From assembly GCA_965199555.1 (NCBI GenBank), contig CBDASJ010000006.1, positions 434,001 through 498,000 on the forward strand: 64,000 nt of DNA, in the 5' to 3' direction. This document shows positions 42,691 to 51,468 of this stretch, one piece after another. This DNA comes from LMUY01 sp965199555. GTDB taxonomy: Bacteria > Pseudomonadota > Alphaproteobacteria > Acetobacterales > Acetobacteraceae. The notes under the pieces are model-generated. The model saw only the letters and a program-made list of their open reading frames with translations, made no database searches and was not told the origin of the DNA. Made by a program: the position numbers and the translations under genes. How positions within the stretch are numbered: position 1 is the stretch's first letter; each line of letters begins with the position of its first letter.

Positions 42691-43470
42691 CTAGGCGTCG
42701 GACCAGCTCGGCACCCGCTTTTGCAGGAAGGCGTCGATCCCTTCGGCGGCATCCGCCGTGCCCATGTTGTGCGCCATCACGCCGGACGCGTAGTCGTACG
42801 CCTCGGCCAGCCCCATTTCTGCCTGGCGGTAGAAGGCCTGCTTGCCGATCGCCACCGTCACCCGGCTTTTCCCGGCGATGCCGCCCGCCAGCGCGGCAGT
42901 GCTGGCGGCGAGTTCCGATTCCGGCACCACGCGGTTGACCAGGCCCAGCCGCAACGCCTCCGCTGCGTCGGCGGCCTCGCCGGTCAGCAGCATCGCCATC
43001 GCCGCCTTGCGCCCGACCGCGCGGGTCAGCGCGACCATGGGGGTGGAGCAGAACAGCCCGATGTTGACGCCGGGGGTGGCGAACCGCGCCGTGTCCGCCG
43101 CAACCGCCAGGTCGCAGGTGGCCACCAATTGGCACCCGGCGGCGGTGGCGATGCCGTGCACCTGGGCGATCACCGGGCACCGCAGGCTGGTGATGCGCAG
43201 CATCAGGCGGGAGCAGGCGGCGAACAGCGCCCGGTGCGCCGCGCCGGGTTCCATGGTGCGAATTTCCCGCAGGTCATGCCCGGCACAGAAGGCCGGGCCG
43301 GCCCCGGCGAGCACCACCACGCGGGTCACTCCATCCGCCTCGATCGCGTCCAGCTCGGCTTGCACCGCCGCCATCAGCGCCAGGCTGAGCGCGTTGCGCG
43401 CCGTGGGCCGGTTCAACGTCAGCGTCACCACACCGTCCAGGTCTTGGCGAAGCAGCATCTCAGATGGCAT
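42691..43470 (-). CDS. ECHDC3-like enoyl-CoA hydratase superfamily protein
   Basis: The 259-aa crotonase-fold protein resembles human ECHDC3 in ATPGVNIGLFCSTPMVAL and AAGCQLVATCDLAVA. The two glutamates that catalyse hydration are missing: the first position is Q114 (GCQL instead of GCEL) and the second is G134 (TPGV instead of QPEI/V). It therefore probably has another activity, or is a binding protein. The ATG at 43470 fits the family. It is divergent from the DinB-fold gene with a 31-bp gap. Confidence 0.88.
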   Translation of the reverse strand: MPSEMLLRQDLDGVVTLTLNRPTARNALSLALMAAVQAELDAIEADGVTRVVVLAGAGPAFCAGHDLREIRTMEPGAAHRALFAACSRLMLRITSLRCPVIAQVHGIATAAGCQLVATCDLAVAADTARFATPGVNIGLFCSTPMVALTRAVGRKAAMAMLLTGEAADAAEALRLGLVNRVVPESELAASTAALAGGIAGKSRVTVAIGKQAFYRQAEMGLAEAYDYASGVMAHNMGTADAAEGIDAFLQKRVPSWSDA

Positions 43471-43501
43471 CGTTGGCGCTCCAACCATTAAGAGTTTCGC
43501 G

Positions 43502-43999
43502 ATGATAACACCGGCTTTCGTTCGTGCCATGGCCGGCTACAACAGTCACATGAACCGCGAGGTCTATGCCGCGGCGGCCCGGCTGGACGAATCGGCCCGC
43601 CGGCTGCACCGCGGCGGCTTCTGGTCCTCCATCCACGGCACGCTGTCGCACATCGCCTGGGCCGACCAGGCTTGGATGAACCGGTTGGATGGCTGGGACA
43701 GGCCGGCTCTGCCGCTAAAGCACAGCGATCGCTTCATCGACGATTTCGCCGAACTCCAGGCCAGGCGGCTGGAGATGGATGCCGGCCTGCAACGCTGGGC
43801 GGAACGGGTGGAAGAGCCTTGGCTGACCGAGGACCATCGCTGGTTCAGCGCCAGCCTCAACCAGGACGTCTGCCGCGCCCGCTCCGTCCTCGTCGCCCAC
43901 CTGTTCAATCACCAGACCCACCATCGCGGACAAGCGCACGCGATGCTCACCGCGGCGGGCGAGTCGACGGGGCCGACGGATCTGTTCGCGATTCTGTAG
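43502..43999 (+). CDS. DinB family protein
   Basis: The 165-aa DinB/YfiT-like four-helix bundle has metal-ligand histidines in the WSSIHGTLSHIAWADQAW segment and in HLFNHQTHHRGQAHAML. DinB proteins often act as thiol-dependent metalloenzymes, or are damage-inducible proteins of unknown role. The ATG at 43502 is taken as the start because it lies in the divergent gap; an antisense-like longer frame upstream overlaps the ECHDC3 gene. Confidence 0.85.
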   Translation: MITPAFVRAMAGYNSHMNREVYAAAARLDESARRLHRGGFWSSIHGTLSHIAWADQAWMNRLDGWDRPALPLKHSDRFIDDFAELQARRLEMDAGLQRWAERVEEPWLTEDHRWFSASLNQDVCRARSVLVAHLFNHQTHHRGQAHAMLTAAGESTGPTDLFAIL

Positions 44000-44000
44000 G

Positions 44001-44879
44001 CTAGAAGAACGCTTCGAAGCGCTCGATCACCGCATCCGGCGCTTCTTCGGCCAGGAAGTGGCCGCTTTCCACGCCGGCGCCGGTCACCTCCGCGGTGCAG
44101 TATTCCCGCCAGATCGCCACGGGGTCGTACCACCCGCCGACCTTGCCCTTCTCGCCCCACAACACCAGCATCGGGCACTGGATTTGGCGCCCCTCGGCCC
44201 GGCTCATGCGGTCGTGCACCAGGTCGATCGTCGCCGCGGCCCGATAGTCCTCGCACATGCCGATGATCGCCGCCGGGTCATGCGCGGCCTGCAGGTAATC
44301 GGCCAAGGCTTCGGGGGCGAAGAAGGGCGGGATGCCGCTGACGCCGCCGGTATGCGCGGCGAACCAGGTGTCCGGCGCGCGGTCGATCATGTCCTCGGGG
44401 AACGGGTGCGGCTGGGCGAACCAGAACCAATGGTAATAGCCCAGGGCGAACGCCATATCCGCGCGCTCGAAGTGCTCGATGGTCGGGATGATGTCCAACA
44501 CTGCCAGCCTGGTCACGCGTTGCGGATAATCCAGCGCCAGCCGGTGGGCCACGCGGGCGCCGCGGTCATGCGCGCCCACGGCATAGGTCTCGTGCCCCAA
44601 CTGCGCCATCAGGTCGGCGACGTCGCGCGCCATCTCGGTCTTGGCGTAGGGGGCGTGGTCCGGGGTGGCTGGCGGCTTCTCGCTGCCGCCATAGCCGCGC
44701 AGGTCCGGGCACACCACGGTGAACCGCCGCGCCAGCACCGGTGCCACGTGGTGCCACATGGCGTGGGTTTGCGGGTTGCCGTGCAACAGCAGCAGGGCCG
44801 GGCCGGTGCCGCCGGTGCGGTAGCGGACGGTGCCGCCGGGGACGGTCGCGGTCGCCAAGGTAAAACCGTCGAAGAACAT
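44001..44879 (-). CDS. Alpha/beta hydrolase of the fluoroacetate dehalogenase type
   Basis: The 292-aa protein has the full constellation of the haloacetate/fluoroacetate dehalogenase subfamily: nucleophile D105 in AHDRGARV with R106 and R109, D129 in LDIIPT, H150-W151 in YYHWFWF, Y212 in CEDYR, and general base H274 in GHFLAEEAPD. Known enzymes hydrolyse C-F or C-Cl bonds of small acids. Some relatives have other substrates, so activity is a prediction. The ATG at 44879 starts MFFDGFTL. It is divergent from the amine oxidase gene, 53 bp away. Confidence 0.88.
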   Translation of the reverse strand: MFFDGFTLATATVPGGTVRYRTGGTGPALLLLHGNPQTHAMWHHVAPVLARRFTVVCPDLRGYGGSEKPPATPDHAPYAKTEMARDVADLMAQLGHETYAVGAHDRGARVAHRLALDYPQRVTRLAVLDIIPTIEHFERADMAFALGYYHWFWFAQPHPFPEDMIDRAPDTWFAAHTGGVSGIPPFFAPEALADYLQAAHDPAAIIGMCEDYRAAATIDLVHDRMSRAEGRQIQCPMLVLWGEKGKVGGWYDPVAIWREYCTAEVTGAGVESGHFLAEEAPDAVIERFEAFF

Positions 44880-44932
44880 CCACGCTCCTGGTCCGGGCTG
44901 ACGAATGGTCCTTATGCTATGAAGCCCGGCAC

Positions 44933-46198
44933 GTGACCACCAGCGCAACATCGGACGGCGTCGTCGTCATCGGCGCCGGCGTGGCCGGGCTGGCCGCCGC
45001 GGCCGCCCTGCGGCGGCGCGGGGTCGCCGTGACGGTGATCGAGGCATCGGGCCGGATCGGCGGCCGGGCGCACACCACAACGCCGGCGCTGTTGGAGGCC
45101 GCATTCGACCACGGCGCTTCCTGGCTGCACGCCGCGGAGCGCAATCCGCTGGCGGCGCTGGCGCAACAACTCGGCGAGCCGACGGTCGACAGCGCCAGCG
45201 TGCGGGTGGAGCGTACGCGCTTGCCAGGTCGCTTCGCCACGGCAGCCGAGCAGGCGGCCTTCGGGGCAGCCGAAGCGGCATTCCAGCAGCATGCGGCGGC
45301 GGCGCTCGCCGGGCCGGATACCAGCCTGGCCGAGGCGGTGGCACCGATCGCGGCGATGCCGTGGCTGCCGGCGGTGGTGAACTGGGAGGCTCCGGTGATT
45401 GCCGCGGCCGACGCCCACGCGCTGAGCCTGCGGGACTGGCACGTCAACCAGTTGGCCGGCGCGAACTGGGAGGTTGACGGCGGGCTGGGCGCCTTTGTCG
45501 CCCGCCGGCTGGGGCCGCCCGCCGGGCCGGTGCGGTTGAACACGGCGGCCACGGCAATCCGCTGGGACGGTCCGGGCGTGGTGGTCGAAACCACCGCGGG
45601 CAGCCTGCGCGCCGCCGCCTGCATCGTGACGGTGTCCACCGGCCTGCTGGCATCCGGCGCGTTGCGCTTTACCCCGGCCCTGCCGCCCGCGACGCAGGAA
45701 GCGATCGACGGCCTGCCGATGGGCGTGCTGAACAAGGTCGCCCTGCGCGCGGCCGGGGCGGACCGCCTGGACGTGCCGGATTCTTGCGGGGTGGACCAGT
45801 TCGTGCCGGCCATCGACGCGCCTGCCATGACGATGCTGGCCTGGCCGCACGGGCGGGACCACGTCATCTGCTTCACCGGCGGCAGCCATGCCGCCGAGGC
45901 GGAACGCACCGGCGGGCTGGAAGCCTTCGCGCGCGAGCAGTTGCGCGCGTTGTTTGGTGCGCGGACAGACCGGGCATTCCGGCCTGGCGCCGTCACGACG
46001 CAATGGGCGAGCGACCCGTGGAGCCGAGGCTCCTACGCCTATGCCCGGCCCGGCCATGCCGAAGCGCGCGCCGCGCTCGCGATACCGCTCGGCGGCGGCC
46101 GGCTGGTGTTCGCGGGCGAGGCGACCCGCACGGACGGGCTGGCCGGCACGGTTGGCGGCGCGTTCCTGTCAGGCGAGCAGGCCGCAGCCGCCGTTTAG
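44933..46198 (+). CDS. Flavin-dependent amine oxidase family protein
   Basis: The 421-aa FAD-dependent oxidoreductase resembles the monoamine/polyamine oxidase group. It has the dinucleotide motif VVVIGAGVAGLAAA, the GRIGGRAHTT loop, and the C-terminal FAD-binding GGRLVFAGEATRTDGLAGTV. No signal peptide is present, so it is likely cytoplasmic. The GTG start overlaps the promoter area of the divergent hydrolase. The stop overlaps the gatB stop by 4 bp (convergent). Substrate unknown. Confidence 0.9.
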   Translation: MTTSATSDGVVVIGAGVAGLAAAAALRRRGVAVTVIEASGRIGGRAHTTTPALLEAAFDHGASWLHAAERNPLAALAQQLGEPTVDSASVRVERTRLPGRFATAAEQAAFGAAEAAFQQHAAAALAGPDTSLAEAVAPIAAMPWLPAVVNWEAPVIAAADAHALSLRDWHVNQLAGANWEVDGGLGAFVARRLGPPAGPVRLNTAATAIRWDGPGVVVETTAGSLRAAACIVTVSTGLLASGALRFTPALPPATQEAIDGLPMGVLNKVALRAAGADRLDVPDSCGVDQFVPAIDAPAMTMLAWPHGRDHVICFTGGSHAAEAERTGGLEAFAREQLRALFGARTDRAFRPGAVTTQWASDPWSRGSYAYARPGHAEARAALAIPLGGGRLVFAGEATRTDGLAGTVGGAFLSGEQAAAAV

Positions 46199-47649
46199 GA
46201 TTGGGCCAGGCGCCGCTTGATCGCGTCGTTGATCAGCGCCGGGTTGCCCTTGCCCGCCATCGCCTTCATCACCTGCCCGACAAAGAAGCCGAACAGCTTG
46301 TCCTTGCCGGCGCGGTACTGCTCCACCTTGTCACCATTCGCTGCGATCACCGACTCGATGGCGGCGTCGATTGCCCCCGTGTCGGTCACCTGGCGCAACC
46401 CGCGTGCCTCGACGATCGCGCCGGGCGACTCGCCGGTCTCGACCATGGCCTCGAACACATCCTTGGCGATGCGGCCGTTGATCGTGCCGTCGGCCATCAG
46501 GTCCAGCATCTCGCCCAAGGCGGCGGCGGATACCGGCGACTGCTCGATGCCGCGGCCGCTGCGGTTGAGCGCGCCGAACAGATCACCCATCACCCAATTG
46601 GCCGCCGCCTTGGCATCGCGACCCCGCGCAACCGATTCGAAGAACACCGCGGTCGCCTGCTCCGCCACCAGCACGCCGGCATCGTAGGGCGACAGGCCAT
46701 ACTGGGCGATGAAGCGCGCCCGCTTGGCGTCCGGCAGCTCCGGCAGCCCGGTGCGCAGCGACGCCACCCACGCCTCGTCCAGCACCAGCGGCAGCAGGTC
46801 CGGGTCGGGGAAATAACGGTAGTCGTGCGCGTCCTCCTTGGACCGCATGGAGCGGGTTTCGCCACGGCCGCTGTCATACAGCCGGGTTTCCTGCACCACC
46901 TCGCCGCCGCCTTCCCACACCTCCACCTGACGGCGCGCCTCGGCCTCCACCGCCTGCATGACGAAGCGGATGGAGTTCACGTTCTTCACCTCGCATCGGG
47001 TGCGGAACGGCTCGCCGTGCTTGCGGACGGACACGTTGACGTCCGCCCGCATGGACCCCTCCTCCATGTTGCCGTCGCAGGTGCCGAGGTAGCGCAGGAT
47101 GGAACGCAGCTTGCGCAGATACGCCCCGGCCTCATCCGGGGAGCGGATGTCCGGCTCCGACACGATCTCCATCAACGCCACGCCGGAGCGGTTCAGGTCG
47201 ATGAACGACCGTGCCGGGTCCTGGTCGTGCAGCGACTTGCCCGCATCCTGTTCCAGGTGCAGCCGGGTGACGCCGATGCGCCGCGTGCTGCCGTCCACCT
47301 CGATTTCGACATGGCCCGCGCCGACGATCGGGTGGTACAACTGGCTGATCTGGTAACCTTGCGGCAGGTCCGCATAGAAGTAGTTCTTGCGGTCGAACCG
47401 GCTCACCAGGTTGATCTGCGCGTCCAGGCCCAACCCGGTACGCACCGCCTGCGCCACGCATTCCTCGTTGATCACCGGCAGCATCCCGGGAAAGCCGGCG
47501 TCGACGAAGCTGACTTGGCTGTTCGGTTCGGCGCCGAACGCGGTGGAGGCGCCGGAAAACAGCTTCGCCTGGCTGGTCACCTGGGCGTGGACCTCCAGGC
47601 CGCAAACGATCTCCCACGGCCCGTCGGTCCCCGCGACGGTGTAGCTCAC
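46195..47649 (-). CDS. gatB: Asp/Glu-tRNA amidotransferase subunit B
   Basis: The 484-aa GatB is the kinase and tRNA-binding subunit of the complex that converts Glu-tRNA(Gln) and Asp-tRNA(Asn) to the amide forms. Its hallmarks are WEIVCGLEVHAQVTSQAKLF near the start and DLNRSGVALMEIVSEPDI and MRSKEDAHDYRYFPDPDL in the middle, with a YqeY-like C-terminal tail. It overlaps the upstream orf164 gene by 4 bp and is the last gene of gatC-gatA-orf164-gatB. Confidence 0.97.
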   Translation of the reverse strand: MSYTVAGTDGPWEIVCGLEVHAQVTSQAKLFSGASTAFGAEPNSQVSFVDAGFPGMLPVINEECVAQAVRTGLGLDAQINLVSRFDRKNYFYADLPQGYQISQLYHPIVGAGHVEIEVDGSTRRIGVTRLHLEQDAGKSLHDQDPARSFIDLNRSGVALMEIVSEPDIRSPDEAGAYLRKLRSILRYLGTCDGNMEEGSMRADVNVSVRKHGEPFRTRCEVKNVNSIRFVMQAVEAEARRQVEVWEGGGEVVQETRLYDSGRGETRSMRSKEDAHDYRYFPDPDLLPLVLDEAWVASLRTGLPELPDAKRARFIAQYGLSPYDAGVLVAEQATAVFFESVARGRDAKAAANWVMGDLFGALNRSGRGIEQSPVSAAALGEMLDLMADGTINGRIAKDVFEAMVETGESPGAIVEARGLRQVTDTGAIDAAIESVIAANGDKVEQYRAGKDKLFGFFVGQVMKAMAGKGNPALINDAIKRRLAQS

Positions 47650-48140
47650 GCGAGCCGTCCTTCCTTTGCGGCCAGGAAGACCGCGCGCTGCTGGGTTTGC
47701 AGGAAGGCCGCCTCGTCGCCCACTTCGATGTCCAGCTTGCGGGCGCAGTCGCAGAAGCCGGCCAGCGTCTTCGGCTCCATCTTGCCATCGGTCACGTGCA
47801 GCTTGTTGACCACGATGGCGGAGATCATCGGCAGGCCGAGGCGGTGCGCGTGCCGGCTCACGTCCAGCAGGTGCTTGGCGATGCGGAACTGCACCCGGTT
47901 GGCGGCGGCGCCGTTGGCATCCGCCACGTCCTTGTAGCTGATGTAGATGCCGCGCTTGGCCGCCGCCGTGATGGCCGCCACCGTCTTCTCCAGCGTCAGC
48001 TCCCCGCTGTTGCGGGTGGCCAGCTCCGCCACCGCCTGGAGGTAGCGTTCCGCGTCGGTCTTGCCGAGCCGCTCATGGTTCGCGATCAGCGTCTTGAGTT
48101 CGTCCGGACTTTTGGACGCCATGTTGATTGCCACTGCCAT
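47646..48140 (-). CDS. Unknown protein encoded inside the gatCAB operon
   Basis: The 164-aa protein lies between gatA and gatB. Its ATG overlaps the gatA stop (TAATG), and its stop overlaps the gatB start by 4 bp, so it is translated with both. No signal peptide or membrane helix is visible. The central part (GIYISYKDVADANG, then a helix, then GLPMISAIVVNKLH) resembles a pattern seen in small winged-helix-like proteins of unknown function; this is a guess. gatC-gatA-gatB are usually contiguous, so this insertion is unusual. A shorter start at 48122 is possible. Confidence 0.8.
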   Translation of the reverse strand: MAVAINMASKSPDELKTLIANHERLGKTDAERYLQAVAELATRNSGELTLEKTVAAITAAAKRGIYISYKDVADANGAAANRVQFRIAKHLLDVSRHAHRLGLPMISAIVVNKLHVTDGKMEPKTLAGFCDCARKLDIEVGDEAAFLQTQQRAVFLAAKEGRLA

Positions 48141-49612
48141 TATACCCCTGCTCTCATTCTCGGCCGGGCGGTGAACCCGGCGGCTGCTTCGATCGCGGCG
48201 GCCACCGCGAACACCGATTCCTCGTCGAACGGCCGGCCCATGACCTGAAGGCCAAGCGGCAGGCCGGCGCCGTCCAGCCCGGCCGGCACGGACATCGCCG
48301 GGATGCCCGCCAAATCCGCCGGCACGGTGAAGACGTCGTTCAGATACATGGTGATCGGGTCGTCCATCTTCTCCCCCTGGGCGAAGGCGGCGTTCGGCGT
48401 GGTCGGCGTCAGCAGCGCGTCCACCGTGCCGAACGCCTCGGTGAAGTCCCGCAGGATCAGCGCGCGGACCTTCTGCGCCCGTGTGTAGTAGGCGTCGTAG
48501 TAGCCGGCCGACAGCACGTAGGTGCCGATCAGGATGCGGCGCCGAACCTCCTCGCCGAAGCCTTCCGCGCGGGTGCGTTCATACAGCTCGATCAGGTCCT
48601 CGCCGGGTTGGCGGGTGCCGAACCGCACCCCGTCATACCGCGCCAGGTTGGAGGACGCTTCGGCGGGGGCGACGATGTAATACGCCGCCAGCCCATACTT
48701 CGTATGCGGCAGCGACACGTCCACCACCGTGGCGCCCGCGTCCCGCAGCCAGGCCAGGCCTTGCTGCCACAGCGCCGCGATCTCCCCGGCCATGCCGTCC
48801 TGGCGATACTCGCGCGGCACGCCGATCCGCATGCCCTTCACGCCCCGCGCGCAGGCGGCGGCGAAATCCGGCACCGGGCGGTCGGCGGAGGTGCTGTCCT
48901 TGGGGTCGAACCCGGCCATGGAGCGCAGCAGGCTCGCGCAATCCGCCACGGAGCGCCCGAAGGCGCCCGGATGGTCCAGTGAGGACGCGAACGCCACCAC
49001 GCCATACCGGCTGCATCGGCCGTAGGTCGGCTTGATGCCGGCGATACCGCACAAAGAGGCCGGCTGCCGGATCGAACCGCCAGTGTCCGTCCCGGTCGCG
49101 CCCATCGCCAACCCGGCCGCAACCGCCGCGGCCGACCCGCCGGAGGAGCCGCCGGGTACCAGCTTGGCACCCTCCGGCGACCACGGGTTGGTCACCGGGC
49201 CGAACGCGCTGCTCATGTTGGAGGAGCCCATGGCGAACTCGTCCAGGTTGGTTTTGCCGAGGAAGACGCCGCCGTCGCGCAGCAGGTTGGCGGTCACCGT
49301 GCTTTCGTACGGCGGCACGAACGGAGCCAGGATGCGGCTGCCCGCCGTGGTGCGCACGCCCACGGTGCAGAACAGGTCCTTGATGCCCAGCGGGATGCCG
49401 GTGAGCGGGGCTGTCTCGCCGCGGGCAATCGCCGCATCCGCCGCGTCGGCCGCCGCCAGCGCCTGGTCCGGAGTCGCCGTGATGTAGGTGTTGAGCGTGC
49501 CATCCAGCGCCGCGATGGCGTCCACATGCGCCTGCGTCAGCTCCCGCGCGCTGAACTCGCGCGCCTGCAACCCCCGTGTGGCCGCGGCGATGCCGAGTTC
49601 GGTGAGGCTCAT
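48140..49612 (-). CDS. gatA: Asp/Glu-tRNA amidotransferase subunit A
   Basis: The 490-aa amidase-signature subunit provides ammonia from glutamine to the GatB site. The catalytic Lys is in GIPLGIKDLFC; the two serines lie in PGGSSGGSAAAVAAG and GTDTGGSIRQPAS. The start overlaps the gatC stop by 4 bp. Full length for the family. Confidence 0.97.
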   Translation of the reverse strand: MSLTELGIAAATRGLQAREFSARELTQAHVDAIAALDGTLNTYITATPDQALAAADAADAAIARGETAPLTGIPLGIKDLFCTVGVRTTAGSRILAPFVPPYESTVTANLLRDGGVFLGKTNLDEFAMGSSNMSSAFGPVTNPWSPEGAKLVPGGSSGGSAAAVAAGLAMGATGTDTGGSIRQPASLCGIAGIKPTYGRCSRYGVVAFASSLDHPGAFGRSVADCASLLRSMAGFDPKDSTSADRPVPDFAAACARGVKGMRIGVPREYRQDGMAGEIAALWQQGLAWLRDAGATVVDVSLPHTKYGLAAYYIVAPAEASSNLARYDGVRFGTRQPGEDLIELYERTRAEGFGEEVRRRILIGTYVLSAGYYDAYYTRAQKVRALILRDFTEAFGTVDALLTPTTPNAAFAQGEKMDDPITMYLNDVFTVPADLAGIPAMSVPAGLDGAGLPLGLQVMGRPFDEESVFAVAAAIEAAAGFTARPRMRAGV

Positions 49613-49896
49613 TCCACCACCTTCGGCACGGCAAAGAACGCACCGGCCCGGTCCGGTGCGTTCGCCAGCACCTGGTCCGCCATGCCGCCGTCGGTCACCC
49701 GGTCCTGCCGCATGCGCAACGCCATGTCGGTCGCGCCGGTCAGCGGCGCCACGCCGTCCACGTTCACCTCCTGCAACTGCTCGATCCAGCCGAGGATGCC
49801 GTTCAATTGGGCTTGCAGCGATGCGACCTGGTCATCCGCGACGTGGATGCGGGCAAGCCTGGCAATACGGCGGACGGTCGCGGGATCAAGCGACAT
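49609..49896 (-). CDS. gatC: Asp/Glu-tRNA amidotransferase subunit C
   Basis: The 95-aa GatC stabilises the GatA-GatB complex. The motif VRRIARLARIHVADDQ at the start and VDGVAPLTGATDMALRMRQD in the middle are typical. The ATG at 49896 (MSLDPATV) is chosen over a longer frame. It is the first gene of the operon and divergent from ruvX. Confidence 0.95.
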   Translation of the reverse strand: MSLDPATVRRIARLARIHVADDQVASLQAQLNGILGWIEQLQEVNVDGVAPLTGATDMALRMRQDRVTDGGMADQVLANAPDRAGAFFAVPKVVE

Positions 49897-49964
49897 GACG
49901 CTCCTGTGGGTGGTGGAAAAGGGCTGCTTGGCGATACGGCAATGGACGACCATAACGGCACCCC

Positions 49965-50447
49965 ATGCCGCTATTCAACCTGATCGATCTACATGCCCGG
50001 CTTGGCCGCACCCAAAGGCTGATCGGGCTGGATCCCGGCAGCCGCAGCATTGGCCTCGCCTTGAGCGATGTGCGCCGAGTCCTGGCCAGCCCATACGGCA
50101 CCATCCGGCGCGGTAAGCTGGCCGAAGCGGCGACGGCGATATTGGCCATCGCCGGGCGCGAGGATGTCGGCGGCCTGGTGGTCGGCCTGCCCTTGCAGAT
50201 GGACGGCCGGCTCGGCCCGGCCGCCCAGGCGGCGCGCGATTGGACCTTCGCCCTGACCGACGCCACCGGGCTGCCGGCGGCCATGTGGGACGAGCGGCTG
50301 TCCTCCGCCGAAGCCAACCGCGCGCTGTCCGTGCAGGGTGCCAACCGGGCGCGGCGTGCGGCAACGGTGGACCGGATGGCGGCGGCGGTGATCCTGCAGG
50401 CGGCGTTGGATTCGCTGCGTCCCCTGCCCGGATTGACCGACGCGTGA
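49965..50447 (+). CDS. ruvX: Putative Holliday junction resolvase (YqgF/RuvX family)
   Basis: The 160-aa RNase H-fold protein of the YqgF family has the first acidic motif in IGLDPGSRSIGLALSD, then GLVVGLPLQMDGR and AMWDERLSSAEA. In E. coli the family is linked to resolution of recombination intermediates and to 16S rRNA processing. The ATG at 49965 gives an N-terminal extension of about 19 residues before the core. It is divergent from gatC. Confidence 0.92.
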   Translation: MPLFNLIDLHARLGRTQRLIGLDPGSRSIGLALSDVRRVLASPYGTIRRGKLAEAATAILAIAGREDVGGLVVGLPLQMDGRLGPAAQAARDWTFALTDATGLPAAMWDERLSSAEANRALSVQGANRARRAATVDRMAAAVILQAALDSLRPLPGLTDA

Positions 50448-50467
50448 CCACGAACACGCGTCGATGT

Positions 50468-50503
50468 TGCAGCGCAGCAAACGATAGGTTATGCTGCACT
50501 GCA
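50468..50503 (+). promoter_or_regulatory. Two TGC-N3-GCA palindromic sites
   Basis: TGCAGCGCA (50468-50476) and TGCACTGCA (50495-50503) lie 27 bp apart, upstream of the 55-aa gene. Both fit the TGC-N3-GCA pattern bound by the regulator PhaR of polyhydroxyalkanoate storage in alphaproteobacteria. The second is followed by a -10-like CACAATAGG. Binding is inference; the words are short. Confidence 0.4.
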
Positions 50504-50565
50504 CAATAGGCTGGAAACGTCCTTCCGCTTACCCCGGGCCTGGCCCGAGCAGAAGGATTGATGCG

Positions 50566-50733
50566 ATGAACATGATGGAACAGGCCGGCGAGGCGCTGAT
50601 CTTGGCCCAGCAAGGCAACACCCTTTTGGCCCGCTCCCTCGCTGCCACGGTGAAGGGCTGGGTTGCCGGCCTCGGGACATGGCTCCGCAACATGCCGACC
50701 ACGCTGCCACCGACCGACTCATACCGTCGCTGA
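50566..50733 (+). CDS. Small hypothetical protein (55 aa)
   Basis: The frame has a good AGAAGGA ribosome site 8 bp before the ATG, and is followed at once by a strong hairpin, which supports it as a real gene. The product begins MNMMEQAGEALILAQQG and has an amphipathic helix (LLARSLAATVKGWVAGLGTWL). The family is not recognised. The upstream TGC-N3-GCA sites suggest the PHA/stress regulon. Confidence 0.65.
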   Translation: MNMMEQAGEALILAQQGNTLLARSLAATVKGWVAGLGTWLRNMPTTLPPTDSYRR

Positions 50734-50740
50734 CCGATTT

Positions 50741-50772
50741 GCAGGCCCGGCCCTTGAAGGCGCCGGGCCTGC
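50741..50772 (+). terminator. Hairpin terminator after the 55-aa gene
   Basis: An 11-bp perfect inverted repeat (GCAGGCCCGGC and GCCGGGCCTGC) surrounds the loop CCTTGAAGGC, beginning 8 bp after the stop. There is no long T tract after it. Confidence 0.6.
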
Positions 50773-50856
50773 ACCGCGGCGTCACTCGGTTGCGAACGCT
50801 GCGATCCGCTCGGCGTAGTGAACCTCAACCGCCGTGTCGATCGGACCGATGCGTTG

Positions 50857-51468
50857 CTATGGCGCCATTTCCCCGCCGCGAACAGGCACGGGCAGACGGT
50901 TCGATGGGGGCGACAACGGGCACACGTAGCGGGGCGAGTAGCTACAGGACGGGTTGTAAGCGTAGTTGAAGTCCAGCACGGTCAACCCGGCCGGCGTGCT
51001 GCCGAGATCGGCCCCCTTGATCGTATCCAGCAGGTAGCGGCCGCCGCCATAGGTTTGCGTGCCGTTGGTCGCGTCGGCAAAGGGCAGGAACACGCCGCCG
51101 CCATAGCCCTCCACCCAGAACAACGTCAGCTCCGCGCCCAGTGCCGCCGCCAGCCCCTCGGTCGTGGCGAAGCCGCGCAGGCGGATCATGCCATCGGCGG
51201 CAGCATCGACGGTGAACTCCGGCCCGGCGACCGGGCGCAATGCCACCTCGAACCGCAACGCCGGATCGTACGGGAAATACGCCGCGCCCTCGATCTCCTG
51301 CCGCCGCGGCGGCTCGATCGGTGATTGCGCGTGGTTGCGGAGCAATTCGTCCCGGCTGTGCCGCCACGCCAACCAGCCCTGCCGGGGATCGGCCTGCGCG
51401 CCGGCGGCCTGGTAGATCGCAGCGACGCGACGCCGCCAGTCCCACAGCTCGATGGTGGCGTCAGCCAT
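50857..51468 (-). CDS. DUF1684 family protein
   Basis: The 203-aa DUF1684 protein matches the family: WLAWRHSRDELLRNHAQSP, AYFPYDPALRFEV, LTLFWVEGYGGGVFLPFADATNG, and DFNYAYNPSCSYSPRYVCPL near the C-terminus. The family is common in bacteria and has no known reaction. The ATG overlaps the peroxiredoxin stop by 8 bp, so the two are co-translated. Confidence 0.9.
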   Translation of the reverse strand: MADATIELWDWRRRVAAIYQAAGAQADPRQGWLAWRHSRDELLRNHAQSPIEPPRRQEIEGAAYFPYDPALRFEVALRPVAGPEFTVDAAADGMIRLRGFATTEGLAAALGAELTLFWVEGYGGGVFLPFADATNGTQTYGGGRYLLDTIKGADLGSTPAGLTVLDFNYAYNPSCSYSPRYVCPLSPPSNRLPVPVRGGEMAP

